64,000 bases of DNA from Coniella vitis (lineage: Eukaryota; Ascomycota; Sordariomycetes; Diaporthales; Schizoparmaceae), in assembly GCA_011317545.1 (NCBI GenBank), contig WUJK01000006.1, forward strand, positions 2,728,001 to 2,792,000. The letters run 5' to 3'. The position numbers and the translations under genes were made by a program. Within the stretch, counting starts at the first letter, position 1. The number at the start of each line of letters is the position of its first letter. This document shows positions 13,203 to 25,000 of this stretch, piece after piece. Below the pieces are notes generated by a model. The model saw only the letters and a list, made by a program, of their open reading frames with translations. It did not search any database and was not told where the DNA came from.

Positions 13203-15090
13203 ATGTCATCTTCGAACCGATGGGCTTTTTGGCGCCGGAGAAAGATGGCTCGCTTTACGGAGAGAGGCAAGGACTCCAGCTCCGAGACTCAAACCCACCT
13301 TCATGACGGATTCCATCGACTCGACTCTGCATGTAGTAAGGCTGCGGCTCGCTGAAACACCAGACATTGCCAAAAGAGAATGACTAACAAAGTGTTTCTT
13401 GCTGCTTCAATAGCTTCTTGCCAGCAGAGGAAGATTCCATGCCTCGCTCCAGCACTTGGCTCCGGCACAGGTTTAAGTTGCCGAGCATGCCTCCTTCTAG
13501 GAACAGAATGTAGTTTTGAGACGGATTCGCGTCCGCAAAGATCCATGGCCCATGATCAGCTCCGGAGGTTTACACAAGAGTTGCAGAGATACTTGCAGTC
13601 CGTCCAGGACGTGGAATTCAGGCCATAGAAGAGATATTTCGACCTGAATCAAACCAGGAAGCGCGAGCCTTCGTCACACATACCAAGACAGTCTTAAGGG
13701 AAAGTATGAGTTCTTCACATGCCAGCAACCGGATAGACGCCCGAACCTTGCTCACCGTGATCAACGAGATTGGTGGGCTTCTTGGCCTCGCGCAAAAACC
13801 CATCCGCGTCAAACTGACGGACAGCAAGGGCACGGCTGTGCGACTCGGATTCATCGAGCAGTGTCAGCTTGCAGTTGAGGCGAGCACGAGAGCGGAATGG
13901 GACTTGTGGCCTCTTAGTCCACCCAGGAGGGGACTCCCAAAGTTGGACGCCCTTCAGACTGGCGAAATCTCCTGGTACTGCGTGAGTTCACTGCTGCACC
14001 TGGACGCAGAAAACAGCTGCGTCTTTTTGCATCCAGGACGATTCAATATTTCGAGCACGACTAACAATATCTCGTGTAGAACTGTGGCACTTTACATCGT
14101 CAGAGCCTGTCGAGTCGCGTTGCATTGAAATTAGCACAAATTGCACAGGCATATGTTTTTGTGACTAGCACATCAAACTCGACCCAGGCCCAGGGCACAT
14201 CCAGCGGCGTGACTGTGATTGGAAATCAATCGCAAACCCAAACCACTTCGTCCAAAGTTACTCATATAATGCATGAATCCTCGTCCGAGGACATGGAACT
14301 TTCAACGTTCCCAGGCCCGGATACTTCCCTAGCTCTTCAATTGGGGAGTGGTGAGGAGAGATTTGTCTTTCTATTGACTCGCAAAGCATCCCGCTATCTC
14401 TTCTCTTCTGTGGATGTGACTGCTATGAATTCCGTCGAGTTCTTCAAGACACTGGCACACAAGTACAACGCCAGCCGCGGCCATCTGCGTCGCCTCTTCT
14501 CCGTGTTTGTCTACAGCCATTGTGACTTTGTCAAGATCAAGCGCTATGCACCCCGTCGGTTCGATCCCGGACATGTGTTCTCATATCCTCCACAAGAAAA
14601 CATCGAGTACACCTTCTCGCCGAAACCAATGAAGGAGGTGCCCATCACACGGCACATGTTCCACGAGCTCTTCTACACCTGCTACGATGACCAATCACTT
14701 GCTCATCAAATTCACCGCATAGCTTCTGCTTCAGCCTGCGATATTCTCACGTACCTCCCAGATGAGCTCTTGGAGTGCTTGCCGAAGCGCAACGCGGACG
14801 TCTCGGCGGATGCGCACCTTGGCAAGACAGTTGAGATGTTTTGGGGGCTTGCGGCGCGGGAGCAGAGGTCGGCGTTTCGAGTCGTTGTTTATATGCTTCT
14901 TAGTATGCTCCCGTCGGTTTGGTTTGTGTTTGCATGGTTGTTCAACTGGGGTCACGCGTCGGATCTACAGAATGCTACGACGCCGTTCATGATCACCTGT
15001 ACGATCTGGGGGTTGTTGTGGGCGGCTGTGTATTCGGGCGGTGACGAGGTTTGGGGTGACGAGTCCGCGGTGGGAATTGGCAGCGGTTAG
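13203..15090 (+). CDS. Zn(2)Cys6-type zinc cluster protein with C-terminal membrane segments, frameshifted
   Basis: Exon 1 is 13203-13335, exon 2 is 13414-13981 and exon 3 is 14080-15090. Both introns have good donors (GTAAGG, GTGAGT) and CTAAC branch sites. Joining exons 1 and 2 creates a zinc cluster at residues 44-77: C44, C47, C54, C67, C70 and C77 (CX2CX6CX12CX2CX6C). A helical region follows (LRRFTQELQRYLQSVQD). The frame then breaks near 13615: downstream coding (IEEIFRPESNQEARAFVTHT) is in another frame with no room for an intron, so one base is missing or the allele is broken. Next come INEIGGLLGLAQK and GEISWYC. Exon 3 carries RLFSVFVYSHCDFVKIKRY, resembling a recurrent ascomycete family of unknown role, and two hydrophobic helices near the C-terminus (about 14880-14945 and 14980-15030). 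The first part predicts DNA binding and the end predicts membrane insertion. It could instead be two fused genes. Confidence 0.65.
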
Positions 15091-15636
15091 TGCTATAAAA
15101 GTGTCCCAAAATCAAGTTGGCATTGCTATATTGAGCAATTTGTGCTTGTAGAGGGCAAAATAGAAATTATAGATGACTGAAGCCAAATTCATGAATGTCG
15201 CAAGAGTCTCGGTACCTTGGTACATCTAAGTGATAACATGCCAGTCACGTGCCATTGTGACGGATTCCCGTCCGCCAGTCACTGCCAAGATGTAAATAAG
15301 CGGCAATTTGTTACTTGCAGCGATAAGAGATTAGCGGCAAAGGCGCGCCAGGACAGGGGCCTACGCGATCGTCCGCGGGGAACCCCTGCCACTTTTGTGT
15401 TATTTCGCCAGACTGACGATGCTTTGACATTTGCCTAGCACTCAGTCAATCAAAAGCTCGTGGTCCTGTGGTGTTTGCTATTTGCACGGATCTCACCCAC
15501 TGCTTTCCAATCAGTGTTCACGTAGTCTCTCTTTTGTTTGAGCTTGCATATCTGCTTCCTTCTCTGCTACTGTTTTCTTCTTCGCCTCCCTCTGCCCGAT
15601 CATAAATCACACCCTTCGAACCTCAGAATCGTCACC
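15091..15636. other. Intergenic, promoter side of the HD-domain gene
   Basis: No coding signal is seen. Pyrimidine-rich sequence (about 15530-15600) lies just upstream of the start codon at 15637, as is usual for highly transcribed fungal promoters. Confidence 0.5.
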
Positions 15637-16573
15637 ATGTCTCCCAGCACGCGCAACGTCGAGACGGTGGACAATTTGGGCAATGAGCTCAAATCAGCCA
15701 ACCCAGGTAGGCAGCATTGCTATCCAATGTTAACCATAGCGCTGGTAAATCGCTCTCTGGTGCCTTGCTGATTTTGGAACCGCGTCTCACACAGATCCTT
15801 CGATTGTCAACACTCCCAAAGTCACTGGCGATTGGACAATCCCCAAAGTTCTCGCGACTATCTCCTCCACCCCGCCCGCCGAGGGCTCGGACTCCCCCGT
15901 TCCCTACTTCCACCTCCTCGAGCGTCTCAAGACCACCAAGCGCGAGGGCTGGCGCCGCTTCGGCATTCTGCGCGGCGAGTCGATTGCCGACCACATGTAC
16001 CGCATGGCCCTCATTAGCATGTTTGCCCCGCCCTCCATTCGCGCCAAGGTCGACCTGCACAAGTGCATGAAGATGTGCCTAGTCCACGACATGGCCGAGA
16101 GCTTGGTTGGTGATATCACTCCTGTGGATGGCGTCGCCAAACCCGAGAAGAACCGCCGCGAGGCGGCCACGATGGACTACATCACAAAGAACTTGCTGGG
16201 CAATGTCTGGGGTGGTGAGGGCAAAGCTGTCGCCGAGGACATTCGTGCGGTGTGGCAAGAGTACGAGGACAGCGAGACGCTGGAGAGCCACTTTGTGCAC
16301 GACATTGACAAGATGGAGCTGGTCTTGCAGATGGTCGAGTACGAGAAGCGCGGCGAGCGCAAGCTGGACCTGGGTGAGTTTGCGTACGTCGCTACCCGCC
16401 TGGCACTTGACGAGACCAAGCAGTGGGCGCAGGAGGTGCTCAAGGAGCGTGAGGCATACTGGGGCAGCAGGGAGCACGTCCACGGTGAGCAAGGCGTCGA
16501 CGGTGGCGTCACCAACGACCACGTCGCCGCGTCCACCGACTACTACGAGGGATCTGGTGGCACTCTATCCTAA
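15637..16573 (+). CDS. HD-domain 5'-deoxynucleotidase (HDDC2/YfbR-like)
   Basis: Two exons, 15637-15706 and 15795-16573, give 282 residues; the intron (GTAGGC...ACACAG) keeps phase 1. The HD-family metal ligands are visible: His90 in GESIADHMYRMALI, the His121-Asp122 pair in CLVHDMAESLVGD, and a later Asp in HFVHDIDKMELVLQ. This is the order seen in HDDC2/YGK1-type proteins, which remove phosphate from deoxyribonucleoside 5'-monophosphates. The enzyme should be cytosolic and act in nucleotide-pool balance. The last 35 residues are low in conserved character. The start MSPSTRNVETVDN follows CGTCACC and suits the short first exon. Confidence 0.92.
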
Positions 16574-17999
16574 TTCTGGCGACCCTGCCAGCTCGCACGC
16601 ACACGTACACACGCAAGTCCAGTGTGCTTTGTTTTCTTTCCTCATACCTCTGTGCACGAATAATGCAATCTGCAGACGGACATGAAAATTCAGTGCCAGA
16701 AGCGGCTGGTGGCGTTTATGGCTCCTTTTTCTTACAAGACAGGCTTGGGAATTGCGGAGTAACGGGGTATCATTCGGGTTTTGTCATTGGGCTTTGCAGG
16801 CTAGGGATGGTTTGACAGAATAGAGGAAATCATAGCCACTTTCCATTCAAGTGGCCGCAAGTGCTTGGCTTCAAGGTGATTACTTGCACCAGTCGCATCG
16901 TCTAGGTGGCTTGATTGAAGCCTGTAAATGGTGTGATAAGTACGCCATTTGCGACTGGACCCCGCGCTGTGGTTGACGCGACACGCTGAGTTTCTCCGCT
17001 GTAACCACCTGAAGGTGCTTGCCAGTGAGATGTGGCACTTAATCGACACCCCCCTATGAGGCCTGTTAATTACATAGTACACCGCCTTTCCCGCTCTGTG
17101 GGGGGCCCGATCGAATGCGCCGTAGAGCCTTTATGTTCCGCACCCTTCAACCCGCCCAAACCGCCCTCAGGCCCCTGTATAATTTGTTTCACAGGAGAGT
17201 GCTTAGAGGGCCTCCAGGGGTTCGGATCCCTCAACACGATTGATGTCCCTTCATTCTGAAGAGGCTCGCTTCCAAGAAGATCCACTTCCAACAAAGTCTC
17301 AACGAAACCCGACCGCCAATTACGCTTGCACGCCACGTCGTCGAGAAGATTTCCCCTTGCCTGAGCACACTACGGACGGCTGTGCAAATACCCTTTCCTC
17401 TTCCATACAGTGTGTTGCGCGCTACGTCTCTCTGTCTTGAGCTTCGTCTTTTTCCAACGGCTTTCCAGATCATAGCGCACGTATCGCAGCACGCCTCGAC
17501 CGCTAAACAAGCTTCTTGGCCCTTTGTGGCGCGTCATTCGGCTGAATCCGCGCTGCTCGGCCGGCTAACTTCTTTCTCGTTGCTTGTATTACATATTATT
17601 GCCAGAAGCGGAACAGTCATCTCTTTTGTTTGTGGGCGGACACAAGGCTTTATACCTTGGACGGTACCTCAGATGCGACAAAAGGTATCTGCCTGACGGT
17701 TGCGGTCAACTAGTTACGCGGCAGTCCAGCGCCTGGACCCTGCGATGCACGAGCTCGGCTTGCGCCATAGCTGGTGAGCGTGAAGATCGAGTTCTGCGCT
17801 GGGCTACACAAAGTGAACTCTTCCCACTCGTAAACAGCCTGACGAGACAGAGATAAGCTGGTGGAAAGTGGGCCGTTGCACCGACACGACAGCAGCGCCA
17901 TCCTCCAAATCCTCTTCAGCCAAAGCATAACGAGAAGCTACGACTCATCCTCCACCTTGCGCCTCGAGGTCGGCACACTCAAGTTTTCTTTGTTCCACC
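16574..17999. other. Intergenic, no supportable gene
   Basis: This interval holds the 3' end of the HD-domain gene and the upstream region of the gene starting at 18000. Short frames overlap on both strands but carry no motif. The last 150 bases are pyrimidine-rich, consistent with a promoter or 5' leader. Confidence 0.5.
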
Positions 18000-19841
18000 A
18001 TGGCGTTCAGCAACCAGATCCACATGCCTGGCAGCTTCCAGCTCGAAGGCCCCGGTGCATCGACGACCCTCAACGCCAACATGTTTCGCCCGCCTGCCTC
18101 GCCCACGACATCCTCCTACAACCTCTCCAAGTCGACTGGCTCCCTCCTGTCTGATAACTCGATGGCGACCAATACCACGGATCCCCACATTCAAAAGCTG
18201 GCGCGCAAGCGAACACACGATGAAATCAATGGCCGGTCCAGGGGCTTCCTGGGCTTGAATACAGGCGGTGCACCGAGGCACGAGCCGCTGGAAGATAGTG
18301 CAAGAGAGGAGCACAGATACACTCTGGCTGGACAAATTGAGACGCCAGGCGCGCAGGTCAATTCACAAGGCGGCATTCTGGAGGACAGTTTGTACTCTGA
18401 TGTCGACTACAGACGGGCGCTGGGCTCGAAGCGGTCGCACCAAGAGGGAGAAGTCGTGGACCCCCGTACAGGCGAGCCGATGAACCCGCGCTCAGAAGGC
18501 TGGACCACGTTCGCCTTCCAGGCCATAGGAGGCGTGGTGGGCAAAGTGTGGGAGTTTTGCAAGGGCGGTGCTGGTGCTTTTCGAGGGTTCCAGGCTGGTG
18601 GTGGAAAAGCATACGAGGTTAATGGCGAGCCTGTACCGACGCTGGGTGTGGAACCGAGTCCGAGTTCGCCGGCGATAGCAACTTCTACCGAACCGAACCC
18701 GACGCTCGAGAGCCCACGCGTTGTCACGCCCACCGATACCGCCTTGACCTATTTCCCGGACTACACGGCTGGAGGTGTCACCATGCCCACTCTTGCTACT
18801 CCGGAGCCACGTGAACCACCAAAGGAGCCTACACCCGAGGTTACACCTGAACGGCCATCAGCCAAGAGACGCCAGACGGGCTTCAACAGCGAGAATGACG
18901 AGTTGCGGAGGAATTGGGTCATGGTCGATGATGAAGAGCAAGCTTCTGCCACGCCTATTCGTCCAAGCCCCAAGAGAGCACCAACAGGACCCTCGCGCAT
19001 CCCAGGAAGCAGACTCAGCTTGAATTCGCGCTTGCAATCGTCCCGCCTGCCGGCACCCAACTCCTCGGCCCGGAGAACAAGCATTCAGTCCTCGAGACTC
19101 GCCCACGACCGATCCGGTATCCCAACGCGCGCCTCATCTCGCCTGTCTGTGGCTTCCACTGCTTCTTTCGCCGGCGTGGGGCCTTCTCCCTCGAGTGTGG
19201 CTGCTGCGCATTCCTCTACGGTTGCTGCTCCTCCGTCTTTTGCACACCACGAGCCAGCTAGTTTTGCCAACCCACGATTTCCTTCACGCTCCTCCAACAC
19301 TACAAATCCATTTGCGTCGACCCAGTCCAATTCCTCCTCGTCTATACCTGCACCTACACCCGCACTCGCACCTGCACCCACACAGCAGAATGGTTCCCGC
19401 ATTCCGCAACCTCGTGGCCTGGGCGCGAACCCTTTTTCCAACACCCGAACATCTTCGCCTCTTCCTCCGGGTACCTTACCCAGTCGCCCCTCGACGCGCT
19501 CTTCCCTCCACGCCTCGCCTCTGAACCGCAGCTTCGGCTTCAGCGGCTCTGCCACACCAAGCGGGCACAGGAAAACTGCATCTGCCGCCTCTGCTGGCAG
19601 TACGCGTGGTCGGTACTCGTATGGCGCGAAGGAAGAGGTGGACGATATGCAGACGAGCCCGCGGCTGGACGATGAAGGGCGCCAGCTTGCGAACAAGAGG
19701 AAGGAGACGCAGCGACGGGCGGACACGAGGCTCGACCGGTTGAACAAGGAGCTTCAGGGACTGATCAAGCAGGGGAGGGAGGCGCTGGGGACGACATACG
19801 ATGTTGATATGGACGAGACCTGGGATGAGGACACTCGATGA
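18000..19841 (+). CDS. Large disordered, probably nuclear protein of unknown function
   Basis: A single exon of 613 residues starts in a strong context (CACCATGG). Most of the chain is Ser/Pro/Thr-rich and predicted disordered. There are several basic patches that could be nuclear localisation signals (KLARKRTHDE, SKRSHQEG, SAKRRQTGF). A short ordered stretch around residues 160-205 (GWTTFAFQAIGGVVGKVWEF, then a Gly-rich run) is the best candidate conserved core. The C-terminal 60 residues form a charged helix (ETQRRADTRLDRLNKELQGL) likely to be a coiled coil, ending in an acidic tail. I do not recognise a named family. A structural or scaffold role in the nucleus is only inference. Confidence 0.85.
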   Translation: MAFSNQIHMPGSFQLEGPGASTTLNANMFRPPASPTTSSYNLSKSTGSLLSDNSMATNTTDPHIQKLARKRTHDEINGRSRGFLGLNTGGAPRHEPLEDSAREEHRYTLAGQIETPGAQVNSQGGILEDSLYSDVDYRRALGSKRSHQEGEVVDPRTGEPMNPRSEGWTTFAFQAIGGVVGKVWEFCKGGAGAFRGFQAGGGKAYEVNGEPVPTLGVEPSPSSPAIATSTEPNPTLESPRVVTPTDTALTYFPDYTAGGVTMPTLATPEPREPPKEPTPEVTPERPSAKRRQTGFNSENDELRRNWVMVDDEEQASATPIRPSPKRAPTGPSRIPGSRLSLNSRLQSSRLPAPNSSARRTSIQSSRLAHDRSGIPTRASSRLSVASTASFAGVGPSPSSVAAAHSSTVAAPPSFAHHEPASFANPRFPSRSSNTTNPFASTQSNSSSSIPAPTPALAPAPTQQNGSRIPQPRGLGANPFSNTRTSSPLPPGTLPSRPSTRSSLHASPLNRSFGFSGSATPSGHRKTASAASAGSTRGRYSYGAKEEVDDMQTSPRLDDEGRQLANKRKETQRRADTRLDRLNKELQGLIKQGREALGTTYDVDMDETWDEDTR

Positions 19842-20385
19842 GAAAGGTTGCCTCTTGCTTGCGTTGTCTCTGACTGCCGTCGTTGATGCCTGTGGCTCGT
19901 ATCAGCTCCTGTTCTTGTTCCTGTCCTTGACATTTTGGCAGGCCGCCCGTGTTACTCTTGGGGATAATCTAGGTGGAAGGTTAGGATGGCTTTGATCCTG
20001 CATCTGGTACTGCCTTTTTGTTTTAGTATCTGTTTGACTACTGTACTCTGTGCGATTTGTGCTTGCGAGGAGTTTTATGGTTGGTATGGGTTAGCATGAT
20101 TCTAGGTAGAGATTGTGTGTGTGCATTTGCGCTAAGGCGTCAACTGATTAGTCGAGTCAAGTACTACAGGGAAGGGAAAAACCACAGTACCAGATATGAA
20201 ATTTGTTCAAAAAAGGGCGGTTATTCAGAGGGCGCGGTGTGTTTGTATTGTGGTGTTTTTGTCCTTGGCCGATTTCCAGTGATGCTATATAGTACACTAC
20301 TGTTCTGTTTGGGTCCTTGCGCTTCTGAGCGGGCCCTTGTAGCGCCTATGGAGCCTGGGGATGGTCCCCTGTCCCCCTGGGGGAT

Positions 20386-20451
20386 GGTGTTGGTGTTGGT
20401 GTTGGTGTTGGTGTTGGTGTTGGTGTTGGTGTTGGTGTTAGTGTTAGTGTT
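20386..20451 (+). repeat. GGTGTT hexanucleotide tandem repeat, about 11 units
   Basis: Nine perfect GGTGTT units are followed by two AGTGTT variants, then the sequence diverges. It lies in non-coding DNA downstream of the gene ending at 19841, so it would not alter a protein. The unit is not the TTAGGG telomere repeat of most filamentous fungi. Confidence 0.95.
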
Positions 20452-21071
20452 TCGGTACGCTAAGGCTGCCCTGATCGAATAATTCCAGGCCTGGATCCGC
20501 TGTGACACCCCGCCCCCGCAGGCGTCATTGACAGCGGCTCCTAGCTAAACATCGGGCATGTGATTGTCGCTTCTCCCTCGCCTTTGTTTTTGAAAAAGAA
20601 AAAAAAAAGATCTCAACGTCAACCCAACACCATTGTTTTGGCTTTTAGGACGCAGTTTCGAAAACGGTGCGCCTATGGACACACAGCCATCTTCTGATAT
20701 ACAGGTTACTCGTCTTTCTCTCTGGTCTCGAATCGCCGACTCACATGCAATCGACAATGGGAGGGCCATGACATGAAGCGAGGGGTAGGACGCTTTTGGG
20801 AGCAACTCCGATGACGAGGCCTGCAAGAGACGAGGACCGCGTATCAACGACACTGCCCTCTTGAGATGCTCTCCAACCCTCGCTCGAACGGTACGAACGC
20901 CGGCATATATTGGCACGAGACGATAACCCATGTCACCCGCATCTGTGGTCAATCCTTCTGCCTCACGCACGAGCTGGCACGAAGTATTAGAAACCCACCC
21001 GAACCATTCGCGACGAACGAAGAAGAACCCCAGGGAGAATTCAGCAGCTCATATCATAAGTTCACTCCGCT

Positions 21072-21551
21072 ATGGCGCTGTGGGACTCTGCGTTCGCTCG
21101 TGGTGGGGGTGGAGGTTCTTTGCAAGATGCTTATCACATATCGCGCGACTGGACTACATGGGACGCTGGTGCGAGGATCAGAGTGCTGCCACGGAAGAGG
21201 TATATACGATCACAGTTTATGAGGATTATTGAACAGGAGTTCCTCGAAATGACGCAGAGGCAGTACATGGAAACGCTGAAGCCGCTTGCTGAGGCTCAGG
21301 TTGCCAGACAAGGCCTCTACACCGGTTTGCATAGACCAAGCAGATCGTGCATGGATGTGGAGATCCCTTTGGTGTTATTCAAGCTGCACAAAGTCTTTGC
21401 ATGGCTCGAGCCCGCTGCGATGCAAAAACTTCGGTCTTGGCCCGATAGGCCTTCGCCGCAAGAGATTACAAAGCGCGAGGAATCCACAAGACCTCCTGTC
21501 GGTTTGGCAAGTGGCAGAACCAGTCGAGTTTTGGATAGAGATAGCATATGA
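21072..21551 (+). CDS. Weak isolated ORF of 159 residues, function unknown
   Basis: This frame opens with MALWDSAFARGGGGGSLQDA and has an amphipathic middle (FMRIIEQEFLEMTQRQYMET) and a hydrophobic-plus-charged part (IPLVLFKLHKVFAWLEPAAM). Composition is protein-like and the frame is longer than its neighbours. However, no family, signal peptide or membrane segment is recognised, and the end is Arg/Ser/Pro-rich like a chance frame. It stands alone between larger genes. Real gene and chance are both possible. Confidence 0.2.
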   Translation: MALWDSAFARGGGGGSLQDAYHISRDWTTWDAGARIRVLPRKRYIRSQFMRIIEQEFLEMTQRQYMETLKPLAEAQVARQGLYTGLHRPSRSCMDVEIPLVLFKLHKVFAWLEPAAMQKLRSWPDRPSPQEITKREESTRPPVGLASGRTSRVLDRDSI

Positions 21552-22048
21552 TCCTTTGGGTGGTGGGTAGGCCGACGGTAAAATCGCGCGACTGTTCGTC
21601 TCTACGAGGGCGCGGTGCAAACAAGCCGCCTGCCCCGGATCTTGCAGGACCACAAATGGATTCCGGCTTACGTCCAGGTGCTAGACATCTAGGGCTTGGC
21701 TGACCTGTTGGCTGGTGCTCTTTTCTCACTAGGTTCTCTTGCCAGCCCGCGAACCGGCTCATAGGCACGATTGCGTGGATTGTCACCCTGCGTTCAGTCG
21801 TTGCTGATATAAGTCCAGACGGTTTCGCCTGTCTAGCGGTCCTGGGGCCGAAAGATCGGTCGAGGGCCAGACAGCAATGTTACCAGCCCCTACTGCTCAG
21901 TGTATTCACTGTAGATGCCCTAGTCTACAGTGCGCCATGCAGTCGATGAAATAGCGAACAAAGACATATCAGGACTCGGCTTGCCGTCCTCCTTACGATT
22001 TCCTGCATCATTGGATTTGATTTGCGAAATGGACTGCCGGTCAACCCT

Positions 22049-25000
22049 CTAAGGAAACGTCCCCTTCTCGGGTCCAAAATAGCCTCTCTCTGGAATCGGC
22101 AGAATGCCCACGCTGGATCCATCCACACCAGCGGAGCTCACAGTGTTTCCCCACCACTCGACCGTCCTTGGATGGTAGTCCACGGCAAAGAACATGACGA
22201 GCGCCGAGATGGCTACGCCGGCTGTCAGGGCCGCGCTGAGGACGTACGTGTACTTGGTCCACCAAGCCAGGTTCCTGCGCGGCAGCCAGTACATGAAGAT
22301 GAAGGATCTATCGGGTGGGCCTGGTTAGTATGTATGTCCCATTGTTGACCGGCATGGAAAGCACAGGCGATTTTGGGGAGCGACAGACTTACAGAATCAT
22401 GCCAGGCGTCTTGTAGCTCATGTTGCTCGGCGCCCAGTGCTGGATGCCCTGGATGATCAGAATCGGGCTCAGCCACTGCAGACTCGCCACAAACTTGAAC
22501 AGCGTCCGATCCAGCAGCGCAAAGGTCCTCGGCCTGACCCTCTGACGAATCCTGTCCCGGACACCAGGCAGGTAGATAGGGCCGTAGTACTGTGGGACCA
22601 GAAACAAGATGCTAATCCCAACACCAATCAGGAAGCACCACTTGAACAGCGGATACATGTCGTTGAACATGCGGTTACTGCCCAGCACACCCCACATCAG
22701 ACTATTGGCGTACATGGGCGCGCCGTCGTTTGCGCAGGTGAACTTTTGCGGCTGGTCGGCGGTGCACAGCCCGTGGACGTTGGTCATGATGAAGTCCTGG
22801 GTGCCGACGGCCACGAAGCAGGTGAGGATGATGGTGCCGATCTGGGAGCGGAAGACGGCGCGCGGCGGGATCTTGCAGTAGTGCGCCATCTTCTGGTCCT
22901 GGACGTAGTTGTCGCTGTAGCCGGCGATGGCCCAGGAGCCGAGCGCCTGGCCGTACAGGTAGGCGTTGGGGTTCCCTGGCAGGAGGAAGCCGGTGATGAC
23001 CTGGATGAGGGTGCCGAGGCCGAGGTTCGTGCCGGTCGTGGCGGAGAGGAAGGACAGCGGGACGGCGAAGACGATGTTGATGGCGATGAGCAGGAAGGTG
23101 AGCCAGATGGGCGTGTCGAGGGGGTAGATGCGCAGGAAGACGATGGAGAGGACGAGCGCGGCGAGCAGGATGAGCAGGAACCACCAGTCGGGCACCTCGG
23201 GGTACTTGGCCATCTGCCGGTTGTGCACGTCCATGTGGCCCTCAAAGTTGCCCTTGCCGCGGCGCAGGCCGGCCCAAAAGTCCTTGTAGGCGTTGCTGAC
23301 GGTGGTCCACTGGTTGAAGGTGATGTAGAGGAAGTAGACGGGGTAGAAGCAGAGGTTTGCGCCCAGCACGAGGATGTAGCCCGCCGAGTAGAAAGGGGGC
23401 GAGTACTGTTGGTACTTGGCATTGTCGAACTTGTTGTCGGTGATGACGGCCTGGACGTCGTAGGATGTGGCGTTGTTGGTGAAGGCCGAGGACGAGTTGA
23501 TGGGGAGGTAGGCCGTGTTGGAGACGTTGGAGTAGTAGATGGCGAGGATGATGAAGCCGCCGAGGATGGAGGAAAAGTACATTGTGCAGGTGCTGGTGGT
23601 GAGGTCGTTTTAGTGAGAAGAGGACGATCTGGGGGAGAGAGAGAGAGAAGGGCGGCCATCATCCATATGAGCCAGGTGGTGGTGGTGGTGGGTGGTGAGA
23701 AACTATACCTGAAGAAAGGCTGGGCGAGCGCAGCGTACGAGGATGTGGCTACGTTCCAGTCAAAAGTCGTGACGGGATTCAAGAGCCCCAGGCCCAGACT
23801 CGAGCCGGTCAAGATGGCCAGAGTGATGTTTTGCGGCGAGATCCATCTGGTGATGCCCGTGTCAGTGTCAGTTGTCAGTGGCAGTCTTTCTCTGGCCCGT
23901 ATGTTCTGCGAGCATTTATAACTCACGTCATCCAGTTGAAGGTGCTCAGGGCCGTGAACAGGTAGCCTGGCAGCCAGTAGTAGACAAACATGCCGCCAGT
24001 GGCCATGTAAAAGAACTTGTATCTGTGCCCATCAAACACCCGGTCAGCGAGCGCACTGTACATGCTCGGTACACGTCCTCTATATACGAGTCCCAAGCAA
24101 GCTGGACACACCTACCGTGAGGCCTTCCACTTGATGCCAAACGCCGAGATGATCTCTCTGGGCTCTGTCCTCGTCAAGGCCCTGTTCATGGCAATGGTGG
24201 GCAAGACGGTCGGCCACAGCGCCTTGACGGGGTAGACGCTGAAGCGGCGCAGATAGCCCGCGAGGCCCATGCCCATGGTCTGGACAAAGAGCGTCAGCAG
24301 CAGCTGGTAGCCAAAGGTGATGAAGGTCTCGCCGTAGTAGACGGGCATGCGCTGCACGAGGATCATGGTGTACGCGTTGGTCGTGTAAATGGCAATGTTG
24401 TATGTGATGACGGCAAAGGACTGCTCCTTGAACGTCCAGGGGCCCGGGTTGAGCGAGTGGCGCGTGCCAGAGACCGTGATGCCCCAGTCGGGCAGGGCGT
24501 ACTCGAGGAACTTGGCGCACGGGTACAGCAGGATTTGGATGACGCTGCCGCCGAGAGCTGGTCGTTGTCAGATGTTTATTGTTAGCCTGGTCGTGTCTAC
24601 TGTTGCATTGAGGAAAAAGAAGAAGAGAAAGAGAAAGCCGCTCTTACTAATGGCTGGGAAGCGACTGTTGAAGAACGTGGCCATAAAGGTTCCAATAATG
24701 GCCTGCCAGACTGTCAGTGTTTGAAAAAAAGGCATTGTCGTGATTTGTGTGAATAGATAAATCCAAGTCTTGGGCATCAAACTGTACGAACCCATCCAAT
24801 ACCCAGGAAATAGGCGCGAAAGGTCTCGACGGGTATCTTGTCATCGATGTCCAACTCCTGGACAGACCGCACACCAGGATAAGGCGACGAGTACCTCATC
24901 ATGGTGGCATCAACACGCAAGTCACGGTCATAGAAATCCCCGTACGCCTTGCGGCCCTCGAGGAGCCGCTGCATGCGCTCCCTCATGTCGGTGGGGAAGT

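Larger units (their letters stand above)
19842..22048. other. Intergenic with hexanucleotide repeat and one weak frame
   Basis: Apart from the GGTGTT repeat and the weak frame at 21072-21551, both listed separately, I see only short overlapping frames. The stretch separates two genes that converge on it. Confidence 0.5.

Noticed and set aside
20057..20482. 141-residue plus-strand frame ending in Leu-Val repeats
   Set aside because: Its C-terminal half is only the translation of the GGTGTT microsatellite.
22437..23921. 494-residue plus-strand frame
   Set aside because: It is the antisense shadow of the OPT transporter exons; its Asp/Glu/Gly/Val-rich composition is typical of such shadows.
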